Below are positions 42,986 to 54,345 of a stretch of DNA of 64,000 bases, one piece after another. Every line of letters begins with the position of its first letter. The stretch's first letter is position 1. The position numbers and the translations under genes are program-made. Below the pieces are notes generated by a model. That model was not told the origin of the DNA and did not search any database. It saw only the letters and a list, made by a program, of their open reading frames with translations. Source of the stretch: Psococerastis gibbosa (taxonomy: Eukaryota; Arthropoda; Insecta; Psocodea; Psocidae). Location: contig OZ020489.1 of assembly GCA_963971405.1 (NCBI GenBank), forward strand, positions 30,344,290 through 30,408,289. Direction: 5' to 3'.

Positions 42986-43066
42986 AGTCAGGAGGGCCTT
43001 ATAGCCCTAACTCCGCTAGGTTGGCTTAGTAATATAACAAAAAAGTCCTTATTTATTTTATTAATT
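42986..43066 (+). mobile_element. SINE-A with internal deletion
   Basis: GTCAGGA (the family's 5' end) joins directly to GGGCCTTATAGCCCTAACTC (its 3' part), then the usual tail. Either an internal deletion or coincidence with a 5'-truncated copy. Confidence 0.72.
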
Positions 43067-43116
43067 CATAACCGGCAAAATATAAGCTTGAAGAAAAATC
43101 ATTGTAAAAATAATAA

Positions 43117-43488
43117 GAGAACATGCTATGTAGAAAATTAGCACCTCAAAATTTGTTGTTTAAAAAAAAATATTTTTTAATTAATTAACAAAGCAAGTTA
43201 TTAAAGATTTGGCTCATTTAAATTGTAGAAGACTACTTCATGCCTCATATAATGGGAAATAATCTATTTGTACCTTAGTTCTTGTATAAAAACCAGAGGG
43301 GACTAAAATTTCGCGTAATCTGGGATTGAAAAAACTACAAAACCGAAAAGTAAAAATACCCGATTGATGCACGAAGTAGTCTACTACAACTTAAATGAGC
43401 CAAATTTTTAATAACTTGCTGAGTTAATGAAATAAAAAATGAAAAGTATTTAATTTTGGTGTGCCAATTTTCTCCGGAGCATATCCTC
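43117..43488. mobile_element. TTAA-flanked palindromic element, copy 3
   Basis: GAGAACATGCTATGTAGAAA to TTTTCTCCGGAGCATATCCTC. The right flank is TTAA; the left is ATAA. The interior carries ACCAGAGGGGACTAAAATTT and inverted AAGTAGTCTACTACAACTT. Confidence 0.8.
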
Positions 43489-43515
43489 TTAAGCACGTAC
43501 AACATGCAATAGATA

Positions 43516-43715
43516 TAGTCCACGAAAATGAGAAAAGTATGGACATGGAATGTTTTGATCCAGTGCAACACTGTAAAAATATTCTATGCACAATTTTTAT
43601 TATGCCTCGCATCCAATGCAACAAGGTAACACAAAATGGCGCAAGAAATATTTTTACAGTGTTGCACAGGATCAAAACATTCCATGTCCATACTTTTCTC
43701 ATTTTGCGTGGACTA
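43516..43715. mobile_element. TA-flanked palindromic MITE (TAGTCCAC family), copy 3
   Basis: 200 bp from TAGTCCACGAAAATG to CATTTTGCGTGGACTA, TA on both sides. It sits 28 bp from the TTAA element. Confidence 0.82.
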
Positions 43716-44036
43716 TACTCGATGAATTTTCTACTGTTTCTCATTACCATATTCATTAGCATAGCCAGTACATTAATTACTAATGCATAAGAGCTTTACA
43801 TTGAACGACTTGGGTTAAGCACCCCTTTTAATATTCCGAAGGAAACATCTTGCACGTAATTTGCATATGAGATAAAGTGAGCTTACCTGCAGTCACGCTG
43901 CACCGTCGCTTAAACCTCGACCTGAAACAAACCAATACGTGGACTCAATTGGTAATTTTAATAGTGCAGGGCCTAGAGTCAGCTACTTTCAATCGAACGA
44001 AAAATATACATTTGCCATATTTTTATTTTTATTTTT

Positions 44037-44885
44037 GCTTTCCAATTTATAGCCTACGTAGTAGGTATATAAGGAAAGCTTTGTGATGGTCAAAATTTTC
44101 AACGAATTTATACGTTTTGAGGTCCCAGGAACCAAAAAAAAATAGTTTTTACGAAATGTCTGTCTGTCTGTCGCTCTGTCTGTCGCTCTGTCTTTTCATC
44201 GATTTCCGGGCAAACTACTTGGTCGATTTTGATGAAACTCGCCATGTAAGTTCACAAAACTCATATCTCGGGACGATTTTTTTTTTGGGGGGGCTAACTC
44301 AATTTTGGGGGTATTCTTCTCAAAAAACTCCAAAAAAGCGTCTAAAAAAATTATTTCTCAAAAATGGCTCCAACTATTTCTTTTAAATTCATATACATAT
44401 ATTGCAGTCGTTATTAATGTTAACAAAATGTGGTGGGTCGCTTGCCCCTTGATAGTTTTCTTCTGGGGGGAAAAAAAATAAAGATAAGTCAATTTTCATG
44501 AAAAATGACTAAAAATTAATTTTTCTGCGGAACCTTTCTATTGATGTTTACTACCTTCAGGTATGTTTTAGGTGTTAAATATAGTAACAATACCAAACAG
44601 CTTGCTTTCCCAAAACAGTATTTGGTTTTGTACAAAAAATTATTTTTTGAAGAAATCATATAAAATGCCGTTCTATTATTACTGTGTGGTAATGTATTGG
44701 TCTGCCCGTTCCCAATGCCATCGAGTAATGTAGTGCTTTGGGATAGGGTCCGGACCCCCTCCCCTCTCAAGGGATCCGAAATTTAATCATAGGGAAATTA
44801 TTTACTATATGAAATAACTCATTATCTCTAACTACTAGTTGATAAATTGGAAAGCATATTCGAGTAAACTCAAACCGGTTCTTTA
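44037..44885 (-). mobile_element. RP retroposon, full-length copy 2
   Basis: Minus-strand copy. 3' end at TGCTTTCCAATTTATAG (44037), TCTG/TCGC block at 44158-44197, and 5' end at CCGGTTCTTTA (44885). The 3' side is flanked by a TATTTTTATTTTTATTTTTG stretch, a plausible simple tail. The interior includes GGTCGCTTGCCCCTTGATAG as in the other full copies. Confidence 0.85.
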
Positions 44886-44889
44886 AATC

Positions 44890-45720
44890 AGTTTAACGCC
44901 ATTTTTCATCAATAGTTTCATTATTTGGAAGGCATAGATTTATTTAGTCTGTCCATACCAAACCTTATATGGCAATTGTATAATGCACACAAGGATTCCC
45001 AGATATAATATTTTTTACCACTGGGGAAAATAAAAAGAACCAACAAATTCAACAGGACAACAAATTGGAAAACTGCAAAATAGCCAACAATTTTGAAATC
45101 GTTTGTTCTTGGTGGCCACACTTTACTGTTTATGTTGGGATCAGATAAAACGAAACCCTTTTAGGTTTGTCAGCCACGGGAAATGATGCGAATTTCTTCA
45201 TGTCCATCCTATTCAATGCTGCTGTTGTTTTTTCGTGGTAGATAAAACAACTCAGCAAACTCCAGGCGCCCAAAAATAAATATTATTTCATACATTGGGA
45301 CTTGTGAGCGAGCTGAGCGACCAATTTCAATGTACAATATAAACATGCGCAGAACAAAATTTTAATTGAATTTTGTTGAACTGTTTATTTCGTTAATGCA
45401 TACGTATATTACAGTAATGCATACTGAACTGTGTGATAACAATGGTAATGCATTTTTGGAGTTATAATATACTGTAATTTCCAACATTAAATTTTGGCCA
45501 TAAAAGTTGTCACAGCTGAAAATCAACTGGGGATGGAGATACCACCTGAAATATTATGGCCATAGATTTTGTCGGGAAAATGATGGGCCATAAACTCGGC
45601 GAAGTGGGTTGTCAAATACTGGCAGACCTGGGTAACTTACCACCCAATTATTTGCACCTGCTTTACTTCCCATTATTCATATAAAGAAAACTTACATGGC
45701 ATTGTCATAGACTGTTCCAG
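44890..45720. other. No recognisable feature
   Basis: Unique AT-rich DNA. No motif recognised. Confidence 0.3.
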
Positions 45721-45734
45721 TCTTTTAAATGAAA

Positions 45735-45775
45735 TGAAATTGAATACGTTTATTTTAGACGAGCTTTTGCCCGGT
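45735..45775 (-). mobile_element. Possible retroposon 3' end
   Basis: The minus strand reads AATAAACGTATTCAATTTC then ATTTCATTT, like the polyadenylated (ATTTC)n end at 25340-25390. No more is preserved. Confidence 0.3.
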
Positions 45776-45811
45776 AGGGGAAACACATTTTTCTTTCCAA
45801 AAATTGAAAAT

Positions 45812-45982
45812 AATTAATAAATAAAGGCTTCCTTTATTCTATTACAAAGCCTACCTAGCGGATCTCGGGCAATAAAGTCCTCTCTTACACTCAAGTAGGA
45901 AGGCCTGCTTTACATCCCCTCCGATGAACCAACAACCTTTCGGGTGAAAGCCAGAGTCCGTACTACTGCACTACATGATGTG
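45812..45982 (-). mobile_element. SINE-A with internal deletion
   Basis: Head and 3' body are present, but the middle around TGCTTCGGAG is shortened. The tail ATTAATAAATAAAGG is at the left. Confidence 0.8.
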
Positions 45983-45984
45983 AC

Positions 45985-46525
45985 TATGTGAATACGACTA
46001 GTAATAAATCACCAGCTTTAAAATTTTACTTTACAGTTGTACAGAACGTAAAAGTCAATCTCCGAAATGCACCAAATCTCGAAATAGCTATTATATATAC
46101 GGTAGTAAGTTCGTAGACTATTAATGGTCATTAACCAAAGCTCTATTAACGTGAAAGCTATTTCCTACTGTGGTCAGCCAAATCCCGACCTAGCAGGCGA
46201 ATAACTATACATTCCAAAGTAGATTTGCTAATTGACAAGTAGGCAATGCATAGCTTATGGAAACACAGTTCTTATTGGAATTTCTGACTCGCAACAACTT
46301 GTCAAAGTGAACACTATGCATCCTGCTGCTGCAGCTCAGTGGACATGAAAACAAAACAAAAACAAATGGCTTGACTTCTAACTGGGGGGCCAATAAAAAA
46401 ACATTTTTAATTGGGAGTAGGTATAATGAAAGTAAGTAACTTGTAACCAGTTATAGTATAATTCTGACGTTTTTGAATTACAATAACATGTAAGTAACAT
46501 GTAAAACACCTTTTACATATCTTAA
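45985..46525. other. No recognisable feature
   Basis: Unique AT-rich DNA. Confidence 0.3.
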
Positions 46526-46529
46526 AGCC

Positions 46530-46864
46530 TGAGGTGTGGGGGACATTTAAACAAAACGGGGACACTCACACCTACAACACGAGGCAACGGGGAGACCTTG
46601 CGAGGCCAGCGCCACACACAGCCAAGTGTGAGCGACTGAATCCTATACCCCAAGGTTTCGCCTACCTTAGAAAACTCCCGATTGAACTGAGAGCGGCGAG
46701 AAATGCTTCTAACTTCCCTAAATTGCTTAGAAACCATCTCTTGAAGGAAGCTTTCTACACTGTCACTTAGGCACTAGCACAAGCTCAAGGACAATGACGA
46801 TTTAATGTTATAATTTTCTTGTATTGTAGAATTTAACTGAAATATATATTGTATTGTATTGTAC
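46530..46864 (+). mobile_element. LINE 3' end with (TTGTA)n tail
   Basis: Contains the C-terminal ORF2 piece to 46770, then about 90 bp of 3' sequence ending TATTGTATTGTATTGTACC. Confidence 0.72.
46534..46770 (+). pseudogene. LINE reverse transcriptase C-terminal segment
   Basis: A 78-codon frame with HTYNTRQRGDLARPAPHTAK, then FAYLRKLPIELRAARN and LLRNHLLKEAFYTV before its stop. YNTR.....P.H.T, then LP.E.R and F...L...LL...FY is a well-known C-terminal signature of CR1/Jockey-superfamily LINE ORF2. The catalytic RT is missing upstream. The ATG is not a true start. Related fragments lie at 2882 and 26606. Confidence 0.75.
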
Positions 46865-46869
46865 CTCAA

Positions 46870-46950
46870 AAGTGGGGGAACCGGGGGGGGGGGGGGTCAG
46901 AGAAACTTTCGGGGGGGGGGGGGGCAGGGCCCACCGGGCACCTTGCTGGT
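46870..46950. repeat. Pair of long G runs
   Basis: Two G runs of about 13-15 lie at 46878-46894 and 46908-46924, with GGGCCCACCGGGCACC after them. Possibly a relic of a G-rich hAT-like element; the ends are not clear. Confidence 0.4.
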
Positions 46951-47031
46951 TTTAGGAAACGTGTGCATCAGGTGGGACCAGGATTAAAAAAAATTGGCGA
47001 GCTGGAATGTCCCATCTCTCCTATATAGAAC

Positions 47032-47229
47032 TCAGGACATGTAGAGTAGTGGTACAGACTCCAAATTTCACCCGAAAGGATGCCGTACACTTGCAACATT
47101 TTCTGGCCATGCTTCGGAGGGCTTGTAAAGCAGGCGGTCCCGGGTCTTCCCAGTTGAGTGTAATTTATAGCCCTAACCCCGCTAGGATGGCTTAGTAATA
47201 GAACAAAAAAGTCAATATTTATTTATTTT
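47032..47229 (+). mobile_element. SINE-A
   Basis: CAGGACATGTAGAGTAGTGG head; the B box is degraded (AGGATGCCGTACACTTG). The body is mostly intact and the tail is ATTTATTTATTTT. Confidence 0.83.
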
Positions 47230-47975
47230 GGAGTCAAATATGTAAGCTAAATATGGTATGCTACTATAAGCAATAATAGGTAGCAGCTTCTTATAAAATT
47301 CCAAAAAGCCTATGCAAACTTCAACTCCACAACAATGGGCTGCGTTGCCTATTTAATATTTCATTATAGCAGCTAAGTAAGTTTCGTTTATAGTCAATGT
47401 GAAAGATTAACTTATTAAATATTCATTTTCCTTTTCCCTTTGGTCTTGCATTATGACATTAAATTTACAATGAAAAGTTTTCAAAAAGGACTACTTTTAT
47501 TCTTTATTTGCAGTAAGACGTAGGTGGCGGCTTACCTACTCCTTTTCTATTGGAAGTAACGGAAAAAGAAAAAAGGAAAATACATTTTAATGTCATTATA
47601 CAAACATGAAATTTGACTTCAACATGGTATTGTACTCAATATACATTATTAGGAAAGTTTGCAACCAACTGTAGAAGGCAAACAATAATTTGATTGGCAA
47701 ATATGCAAACAGAGGCACTCATGGAAAAAAGTTGATGGCGCTGCCACAGCATAGATTGATGTATCCAATATTAACTAACTAACTAACTAACTAACAACAC
47801 AAGTAGAGAGTTTCGATTTCAAGTTTATGATGGAAAAACTTATTTTACCCTCTGGTCATACATGCTAATTTGAATTATGCAACATTGCAAAATTGAAATT
47901 TATAAATAATGCATTATACAGTATGTATGTATGTACATGTACTAGTAGTACCGGTATGTAGCCTGTTCAAAGCAA
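47230..47975. other. No recognisable feature
   Basis: AT-rich. (AACT)n at about 47774-47793. No supported gene. Confidence 0.35.
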
Positions 47976-47984
47976 CATAAAAAT

Positions 47985-48108
47985 TTGGACGAAGACAATT
48001 ACGAAGGTAGCTGAGGAAATAGACATGAAAGCAGTGGGTACAACCATCGACGATTGGGCCAATCGTCGCCTTCGAGCCTACATTCGCGCAGGACGAGGAC
48101 ATTTGTAA
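47985..48108 (+). pseudogene. Possible DDE-transposase C-terminal fragment
   Basis: A plus-strand frame reads KIWTKTITKVAEEIDMKAV and then DDWANRRLRAYIRAGRGHL before a TAA. A W..R...-I...G-GH-stop ending recalls the extreme C-terminus of Tc1/mariner-like transposases. It is short, with no DDE residues, so the call is tentative. Confidence 0.3.
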
Positions 48109-48334
48109 TAACTCTTTTTTATGCGTTCTTTTATAGTTGTTATAACGTTGTTATAACATTGTTACAGAATCCCGCCAAGTCCAGGTTTTTCTAAATCCTC
48201 TAATTTCAGTTATAACGTGGACGTTGCCTCTTCAAACATAAGTTAGTTTAATGTTAATGTTAGTATTATGTACCATATAACGCTGTAATATATGGGACAT
48301 TGTCTACTTGGATGTTCATGCCTAAAACAAACCA

Positions 48335-48377
48335 GTATAGGAAGAAAGAAAGAAAAAAAGAAAGAAAGAAAGAAAAT
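48335..48377. repeat. (GAAA)n microsatellite
   Basis: About ten GAAA-type units with one interruption. Confidence 0.85.
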
Positions 48378-48575
48378 GGTTTTTATTTTGCATGTGGGCG
48401 AATTACATTACCATTAACCCACAATTTTTGTGCTAAATGTTAAAAGGTTTTTGTTAAATTTTATCTATGTATTCATCTGTATAAATGTATAAAAGCTCTG
48501 CCCCCCTCTAGCCCGAGAGCTGGCGATGTCCATGTAGTTTCCCCTGACAGTAGATGAATATTGCTGTTTATACTA

Positions 48576-49166
48576 CTGTATCAATTTTATTGGTGTTTAT
48601 ACTATCAATTTTCGACCTACGGGCTAAAATAAATTGTGGGTGAGACTATCAATAGTTGACCAAGAGAACAGTGATGACGTTTAAGCTAAGAAGATCGTGA
48701 TGACGTCACAACTACTAATGGGCTACCTTGCTCTATTGAGTCAGAATGCTTAACTCGTGTACAGTAGAGAAATCCCAGTTTAGGCTACCTACTGTACTGC
48801 TCATACCGGTATTTCTCTACTGTTAGCGCGGTAAGCATTCTAACTCGGGAGGGTCTGCTTTACATGCCCTTCACAAATGTAGTTAGTGTGGAACTCGGAC
48901 CAACAACCTTTCGGGTGAAAGTTGGAATCTGTACCAATACTCTACATGTCCTGACTGATTATATATATATGACGTCATCATCATCCCCTTTATAGTACTG
49001 TTGTAACGTAATCATTAAGCGACTCTTAGGGAAATGCCACATAAATAAGAAGACCAGAGGCATATACCAATACAGTACTCTTAGCTTAAAGGTCATCACT
49101 GATCTCAAAATTGATAAAAGAATTGATGAAAAATTGATAGTATAAACACCAATAAATATGGTAGGA
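48576..49166. mobile_element. Foldback element interrupted by SINE-A
   Basis: The left arm at 48587-48612 (TTATTGGTGTTTATACTATC...) is the exact inverse of 49130-49155. Further in, GTGATGACGTTTAAGCTAAG mirrors CTTAGCTTAAAGGTCATCAC at 49079. A GATGACGTCA block also appears on both sides. The SINE-A fragment at 48853 sits between the arms. Outer limits are approximate. Confidence 0.7.
48853..48957 (-). mobile_element. SINE-A 5' half
   Basis: Head on the minus strand with TCAGGACATGTAGAG and a mutated B box (GGTCCGAGTTCC). The 3' half is missing. Confidence 0.8.
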
Positions 49167-49179
49167 TAAACACCAATCC

Positions 49180-50550
49180 TGGCTTTGGAGTTTGACGAGC
49201 AGCACCCAAAATGCCCTTTGCAAATTGACTTGGCCAGCTCGGCGGTTGGTTGGAGCAGCCCTTATCACTGGATATTATGGCGAACTGAAGAGGACTGTCA
49301 GAATTTCCTGGTAGATAATGGAACTTTCCCATTATTCAGGTATAATGTACAGAACATCGGCTTTTAATTAAATTACAATGTTCTCCCTCCATTACTTCAT
49401 TATAACAAGTATCAACATTGTTTCAACGAAAATATATACGTACGAGAATTGAGTTCTATAGTATAATAACTGAGTATAACATAGCAAAACACAACACCCC
49501 TTATCCAATTTTCATTGTACTAGTAGTCACTCACCAAATAACCAAAAGAGCTAAATTCAGGCGCGGATCTAGAATGAGATCAAGGAGGGGGCTAAGATTA
49601 AATTTCGATTTTTTTTTAAAATAGGGCTGAAATATTGGGGTTTTACGCATTTTCAGAGCATAAGGGTTCTCTGTTATAGGTAATTAATACAATCGAGCAC
49701 AAGGGGGGTCCGGGGGTCGCCAGGCTGACAGGGTTGCTTAAAGCAGAAATGCTGAAAGCAGACGTTGTAAAAAAAGAATGACGAATGAAGAAGGGCTTAG
49801 AAGCAAAGGGATGCAAGTGACATTTTTTTTGCGTTTTATAGAGTTAAGTGTAGTTGCTGTTCATTCTCAAAGAAACCAACAGGAAAATCGGGATCTGTCA
49901 TTTTGCCAATGCTAGAATTAATGGAAAAAGGGGATAAGCTTGTACATTTTCAATTGAGCTACAAACTTAACTACCTCAATTATCTCGAATGTTTATTTTT
50001 GTCACTTCCACCCCTTGGCCTTTAGACCCCATATGGAGTAGTGCCATGTATTGGGATAGGGTTTAATTCAGCAACAGGCGAATAGACATATACCTACATT
50101 TAAAAGCAGACAGCCATTGTAATTCTTGATAGGGATAAGAGAAGCAGACGATGTTAAAAACCTTCAGTTTGAACTGAAAAAGCTTCTGTTGAGATTTGAC
50201 AGTCTAAACTTCTCTAATTTGATCGCACTAAACTCAAACGAAAGTAAAATAGTGTTAAAATCATTTTAACTTTCAGAGAAATGTTCAATGGGAGTGGAAG
50301 AATGAATTTGCATGGAAAATTATATAATACGATCTATTTATCTAAGACTTGTGAATTCTATGCTGTAGCGCTTTAGATGTGACTGTAGATAATGTTGAAC
50401 AATAAACTGAATTTTTATTAATAGAGTCGAGTCATTGCAATTAAATTAATATGATGTAGCCTACACTTTTAAGATATTTTCAGGACACATACATATTCGA
50501 AATATCGTACTCATGATTAAAGCTGGATCCCAGCAATATAATACAGTACA
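49180..50550. other. No recognisable gene; G-rich patch
   Basis: GCGCGGATCTAGAATGAG at 49561 and GGGGGGTCCGGGGGTCGCC at about 49704 suggest an old G-rich element. The rest is unique. Confidence 0.3.
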
Positions 50551-50557
50551 TGCATCA

Positions 50558-50848
50558 GTGGCGGATTTATACCAATAGGCAACTGAGGCATATGCCTATA
50601 TCCGCGTGCGCGTACATTAAATATTTTTTTGTGTGCATATTATGTAACAAAAAAATTAAAATACTTATTTATAAAATTTTAGTTAAGGCGATAAGAAAGT
50701 AGGCTAATTTGATTATAAGCATTTAAAAAAAAAATAGTGGTTTTATTTTTTAACACCCCCCCCCCCACTATACATACAATAATTATTAACGTCCGTGACC
50801 CGTGACAAGAGCAGTGCCTATATCCGCCCAAAGCCAAACCTACCCCTG
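50558..50848. mobile_element. Possible hAT-like element (CAGTGGCGGATTTAT)
   Basis: The left end CAGTGGCGGATTTATACC is a typical hAT-type terminus. On the right, CCTATATCCGCCC and CCTACCCCTG are candidate complementary ends. A C run is present. No clean 8-bp duplication found. Confidence 0.45.
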
Positions 50849-50896
50849 AGTACAATTTATGCACCATGTGTGGATTAGGTGACGGCATTTTAAATG

Positions 50897-51130
50897 GAAG
50901 CAGAAGCCAAGTTGCTGCTGACGGTTGAAAAACGGAAAAGAACATACTTCGGTCATGTGATGAGGAACAATAAGTATCACCTACTGCTTGTTATAATCCT
51001 AGGGAAGATAAAAGGGCTTCCGGCAGAAGAGGAACATTCTGAGGCAGTGGCTTGGCAAGAGCACGACTTCCCTTTTCAGAGCAGCCGTCTCCAAGATACA
51101 AATTGTCATTATGGTCGCCAATCTTTAATA
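50897..51130 (+). pseudogene. LINE ORF2 C-terminal segment, frameshifted
   Basis: TVEKRKRTYFGHVMRNNKYH and LLVIILGKIKGL read in the first frame; then a frameshift near 51015 moves the matching residues to another frame (RNILRQWLGKSTTSLFRAA, VSKIQIVIMVANL). KRK..YFGH..R...Y.LL..I..GKI.G followed by the W-FG/S-LFRAA block is the standard C-terminus of Jockey-like and related LINEs. A longer nominal frame continues to 51313 but leaves the homology. Confidence 0.8.
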
Positions 51131-51134
51131 GAAG

Positions 51135-51625
51135 AGGCATTAAAAGCCGCGAAAAAGATTTTATATGTTAGCCGAAATACATATAAACGCAAGACTAGTA
51201 AAGACACAAAAACACTTTTTGGTGTTAAAAGGCCCGCTCATTTGACGAAACAGCTAATCAATCACTTATTCGAAAGGAGGACAATAATGAGGAGAGTGGA
51301 TGAGATGTTTTAAGCTCGTGGGACCCAACGGGGCGGTGGCGGGGGGCGTAGCGAAGAATGTCAGGATGTTGACGGATTTCGTTTCAGACCGGAAGTCAAA
51401 TCCATCCATCGATTGCCCGCGCCTCAGTTCGAATCCTCTTGACCCAAATATCACGATTCACGAGAGGTCCTTCAACAACGTCACCATCCCCAAGTGGCTT
51501 GCAATTTATAATTTCATCACAACTAATTATACTGTATCTCTGAGGACGTGGAGGTATACCCAGCACAAACTGGGGATACAAAGCATCCAACCCAGATGGG
51601 CAACTGCTTGAGGAGTGGACCCTAA
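51135..51625. other. Unidentified segment between two LINE fragments
   Basis: GC is somewhat raised (51300-51610), and frames are open on both strands (plus 51300-51611, minus 51396-51662), but no motif is recognisable. Confidence 0.25.
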
Positions 51626-51629
51626 GATG

Positions 51630-52262
51630 TCCTTCTTTCTTCTTCTTGGCTCCTCCAGTCATCTCGGTTCAGTACACGCTCCACCATCTACGGACTCCCG
51701 AAGATCATTTTCCAACTCATTCTTCCAGCATTTACGAGGACGTCCGGCCAGTGGTCTTCCTGCCATGCTGCCATTGTACATCTTTTTCGGCATGCGGTCT
51801 GAAATTCGTACGACGTGTCCCAGCCATCTTATGTGTTGCGCTTTTATGAGCATGAGAATTTATTAATTAAAAATCGTGTTAAAATCACGGAGAAATCAGA
51901 AGGGCCACACTAAGTGCACCCTGTGAAGGGGACCTGCGTCGTGGTCCATATGAACCGAACTACAGGTATGTCTTCTCCGTTGAGTATTGCGTCAATTTCG
52001 GCGTTGTTTCTTATACGCCACTCTCCGTCTTCGCATAGGGGTCCGTAGGTCCTCCTAACTATCTTTCGTTCCGATACTCGCAGTTTCTTTGCGTCATCGA
52101 CTGTAAGATTCCAGGTTTCCGAGCCTTATGTTGCAATAGATCTGATAAGGGTTTTATATATCCTTAACTTATTGTCTCTGGATATACAGTTTGTCTTGAC
52201 TTGAGCAATTTCACGTTCGCAAAGTAAGGCTCTGTTAGTTGCTATTGTTCTTCTATCTATGT
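51630..52262 (-). pseudogene. LINE RT C-terminus with 100-bp insertion
   Basis: Minus strand, in order: NKLRIYKTLIRSIAT, a stop where tyrosine is expected, GSETWNLTVDDAKKLRVSER, KIVRRTYGPLCEDGEWRIRN, ILNGEDIPVVRFI, then after an insertion KAQHIRWLGHVVRI, DRMPKKMYNGS, GRPRKCWKNELENDL, ending near a GAAGAAGAAAG tail. This is the thumb-to-terminus region of an insect-type LINE ORF2. The conserved GSETW and RWLGHV boxes are present. One internal stop, a missing catalytic domain and an insertion make it dead. Related to 17970-18366. Confidence 0.85.
51849..51946. mobile_element. Short insertion (about 100 bp) with TATGA duplication
   Basis: It separates adjacent codons of the LINE frame (…VRFI and KAQ…). 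TATGA occurs at both edges (51844-51848 and at about 51948), and joining the flanks would keep the reading frame. No inverted ends are evident; class unknown. Confidence 0.55.
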
Positions 52263-52264
52263 TA

Positions 52265-52680
52265 CAAAGACTTTAATACATGATCCAAAACAACCGACCT
52301 CTTGTAACAGTGGAAGATGGAAGCGGGGCAAAGACTAAAGAGGGTGTCATTTCAAGGAGAGTATCAGCAAATATCGGCAGTGGGTGAGAAATACTCGGAT
52401 TCTGCCTTCGCTGAACACTGAAACTCCTCGGGCCACACCTCAGAATTCTCAAACTTACATGATTGCCGCAAAGGAAAACTTTTTGAGGAACTATAGGTGG
52501 AGCGTATTGAAAGCAAACAAGCGTTGAGCAAATACTTGTGGTTATTACATCATCTCTGCCCTCTTCTGGGTTAGGCCTACTTTCAACCACATTTTATCAT
52601 GCCTTTGACATTAAACTTAAAAAAATAAATTCATATAAGCTTACTGTAAAACTATTAGGCTTCCTGGACACAGACTCTTT
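52265..52680. other. Unidentified frame next to LINE remnant
   Basis: A minus-strand 105-codon frame (52273-52590) has proline- and serine-rich content and no motif. It abuts the LINE but does not look like RT. Confidence 0.2.
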
Positions 52681-52684
52681 TTTG

Positions 52685-53551
52685 TTTTCCAATTTATACG
52701 TAGTATAAGGAAAGCTTTGTGACGGTCAAAATTGTCGACTCCGAGATTTCAATCGATTTACACGTTTTGAGGTCCCAGGAACCCAAAAAAGTGTTTTTTA
52801 CGAAATGTCTGTCGCTCTGTCACTCCGTCGCTCTGTCTGTCTGTCTGTTCATCGATTTCCGGGCAAACTACACTGTCGATTTTAATGAAATTTGACATTT
52901 AAGTTCAAAAAAATCATACCTCGGGACCATATTTTTTATTTTTGGATAACTCAAGTTGGGGGGGTTTTATTCTAAAAAAAAACACCAAAAAACGTTTAAA
53001 AAGATTATTTCTCAAAAACGGCTACAACGATTTCTTTTAAATTCACATATATTCTAGTTGTTATTAATGTTAACAAAATTCGGGGGGTCGCTTGCCCCTT
53101 GATAGTTTGCTACTGGGGGTAAAAAAATAAAAATAACTAAATTTTAATGAAAAATGACTAAAAAATAATTTTTCTGTGAAACCTTTCTATCGATGATTTC
53201 TACCTTCAGGTATGTTTTAGGTGTTAAATTGAGTAACGAAACCGGACTGATTGCTTTCCCAGAAAAGTATTTGGTTCTGTAAAAAAAAATTTTTTTTTAT
53301 AAAAATGATAGAAAATTCACGATTAAATGCATTGCGTGCCCTGCCAGTATTGCTGTGTGGTAATGTGTTGGTCTGACCTATCTAGAATTTACCTCATCTC
53401 CAGTGAGGTCAGGTGGCCAACCCCCCCCCCCCCTCCGAGATATCCGAAATTTAACCATGGGAAAATTATTTACCATGAAATTAATCATTTCCTCTTTCTA
53501 CTAATTGATAAATTGGAAAGCATGTTCGAGTAAATTCGGACCGGTTCTTTA
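52685..53551 (-). mobile_element. RP retroposon, full-length copy 3
   Basis: 3' end TTTTCCAATTTATACG (52687), TCGCTCTGTCACTCCGTCGC block at 52811, GGTCGCTTGCCCCTTGATAG, a C run at about 53420, and 5' end GACCGGTTCTTTA (53551). The collinearity with copies at 32733 and 44037 defines the family. Confidence 0.87.
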
Positions 53552-53554
53552 AAT

Positions 53555-54340
53555 TCTTTCACAGCAAATGAAATAATAAAAATGTGCCGCATTTCAACAT
53601 TTCAAATTTATAACGACAACTGTGGTCTCCATTTAATGCAACCAAAATTGTTTGGTTGACAGGTAAAGCAGACAGGTTGTGATTTACAAAGTTAACGTCA
53701 TGTGCAGGCCATCCCAGCAGTGGTGTAACCCTTTAGTTAGAGATGATCCTTTCTAACTGCAAATAAATAAAGGATATCTCACCACTTTTACAGCTGACTT
53801 TATTCTCCCTCTGGCTAAAGTTAATTCCAAGTTGGAGAGTCATTTAAATTTACGATCCCGACACTTCTTAACCCCTTAAGATTTTCCCCGAAGCTAAAGC
53901 CCAGCTACGTCTAAATTAAGCTTAAGTAAGGCGTAGATTTACCTAATTTTAATGGCCACCATTATTTTTTTTCATGGGTTAAAATAAAGCAGGCCTATCT
54001 AAAAGTAAATATTTTTTTTAATTATTTTGCTCTTGTTAGCTAGGAGATTAGTTATCGCGACATCATCTTTTTTTAAGCTCCGTATAGTCTACCGGGTAAT
54101 TTGAGCCACCCTGAATCTCATCTCAGCAATCATAAAAATGTAATGCAGTAAAATTTCATTTCCCAAGAGGAATCACATTTTCCTACGGGCATCTTAATAA
54201 TTGAGAATTGTACTAAAAAAGGAGTAATTTTTAAAGTTTAACAATGGCGCAATGTGGTCTATTTTTTGAAAGCTATTTTTAAGGCCTGTAATGTTCAATA
54301 TAAATTTTGATTTTTGAAAGAGACAGATATCGTCAAAGCT
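53555..54340. other. No recognisable feature
   Basis: Unique AT-rich DNA. Confidence 0.3.
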
Positions 54341-54345
54341 CTTAA

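Noticed and set aside
50894-51313. 139-codon plus-strand gene
   Set aside because: The first third matches a LINE C-terminus; beyond the frameshift near 51015 the homology runs in another frame.
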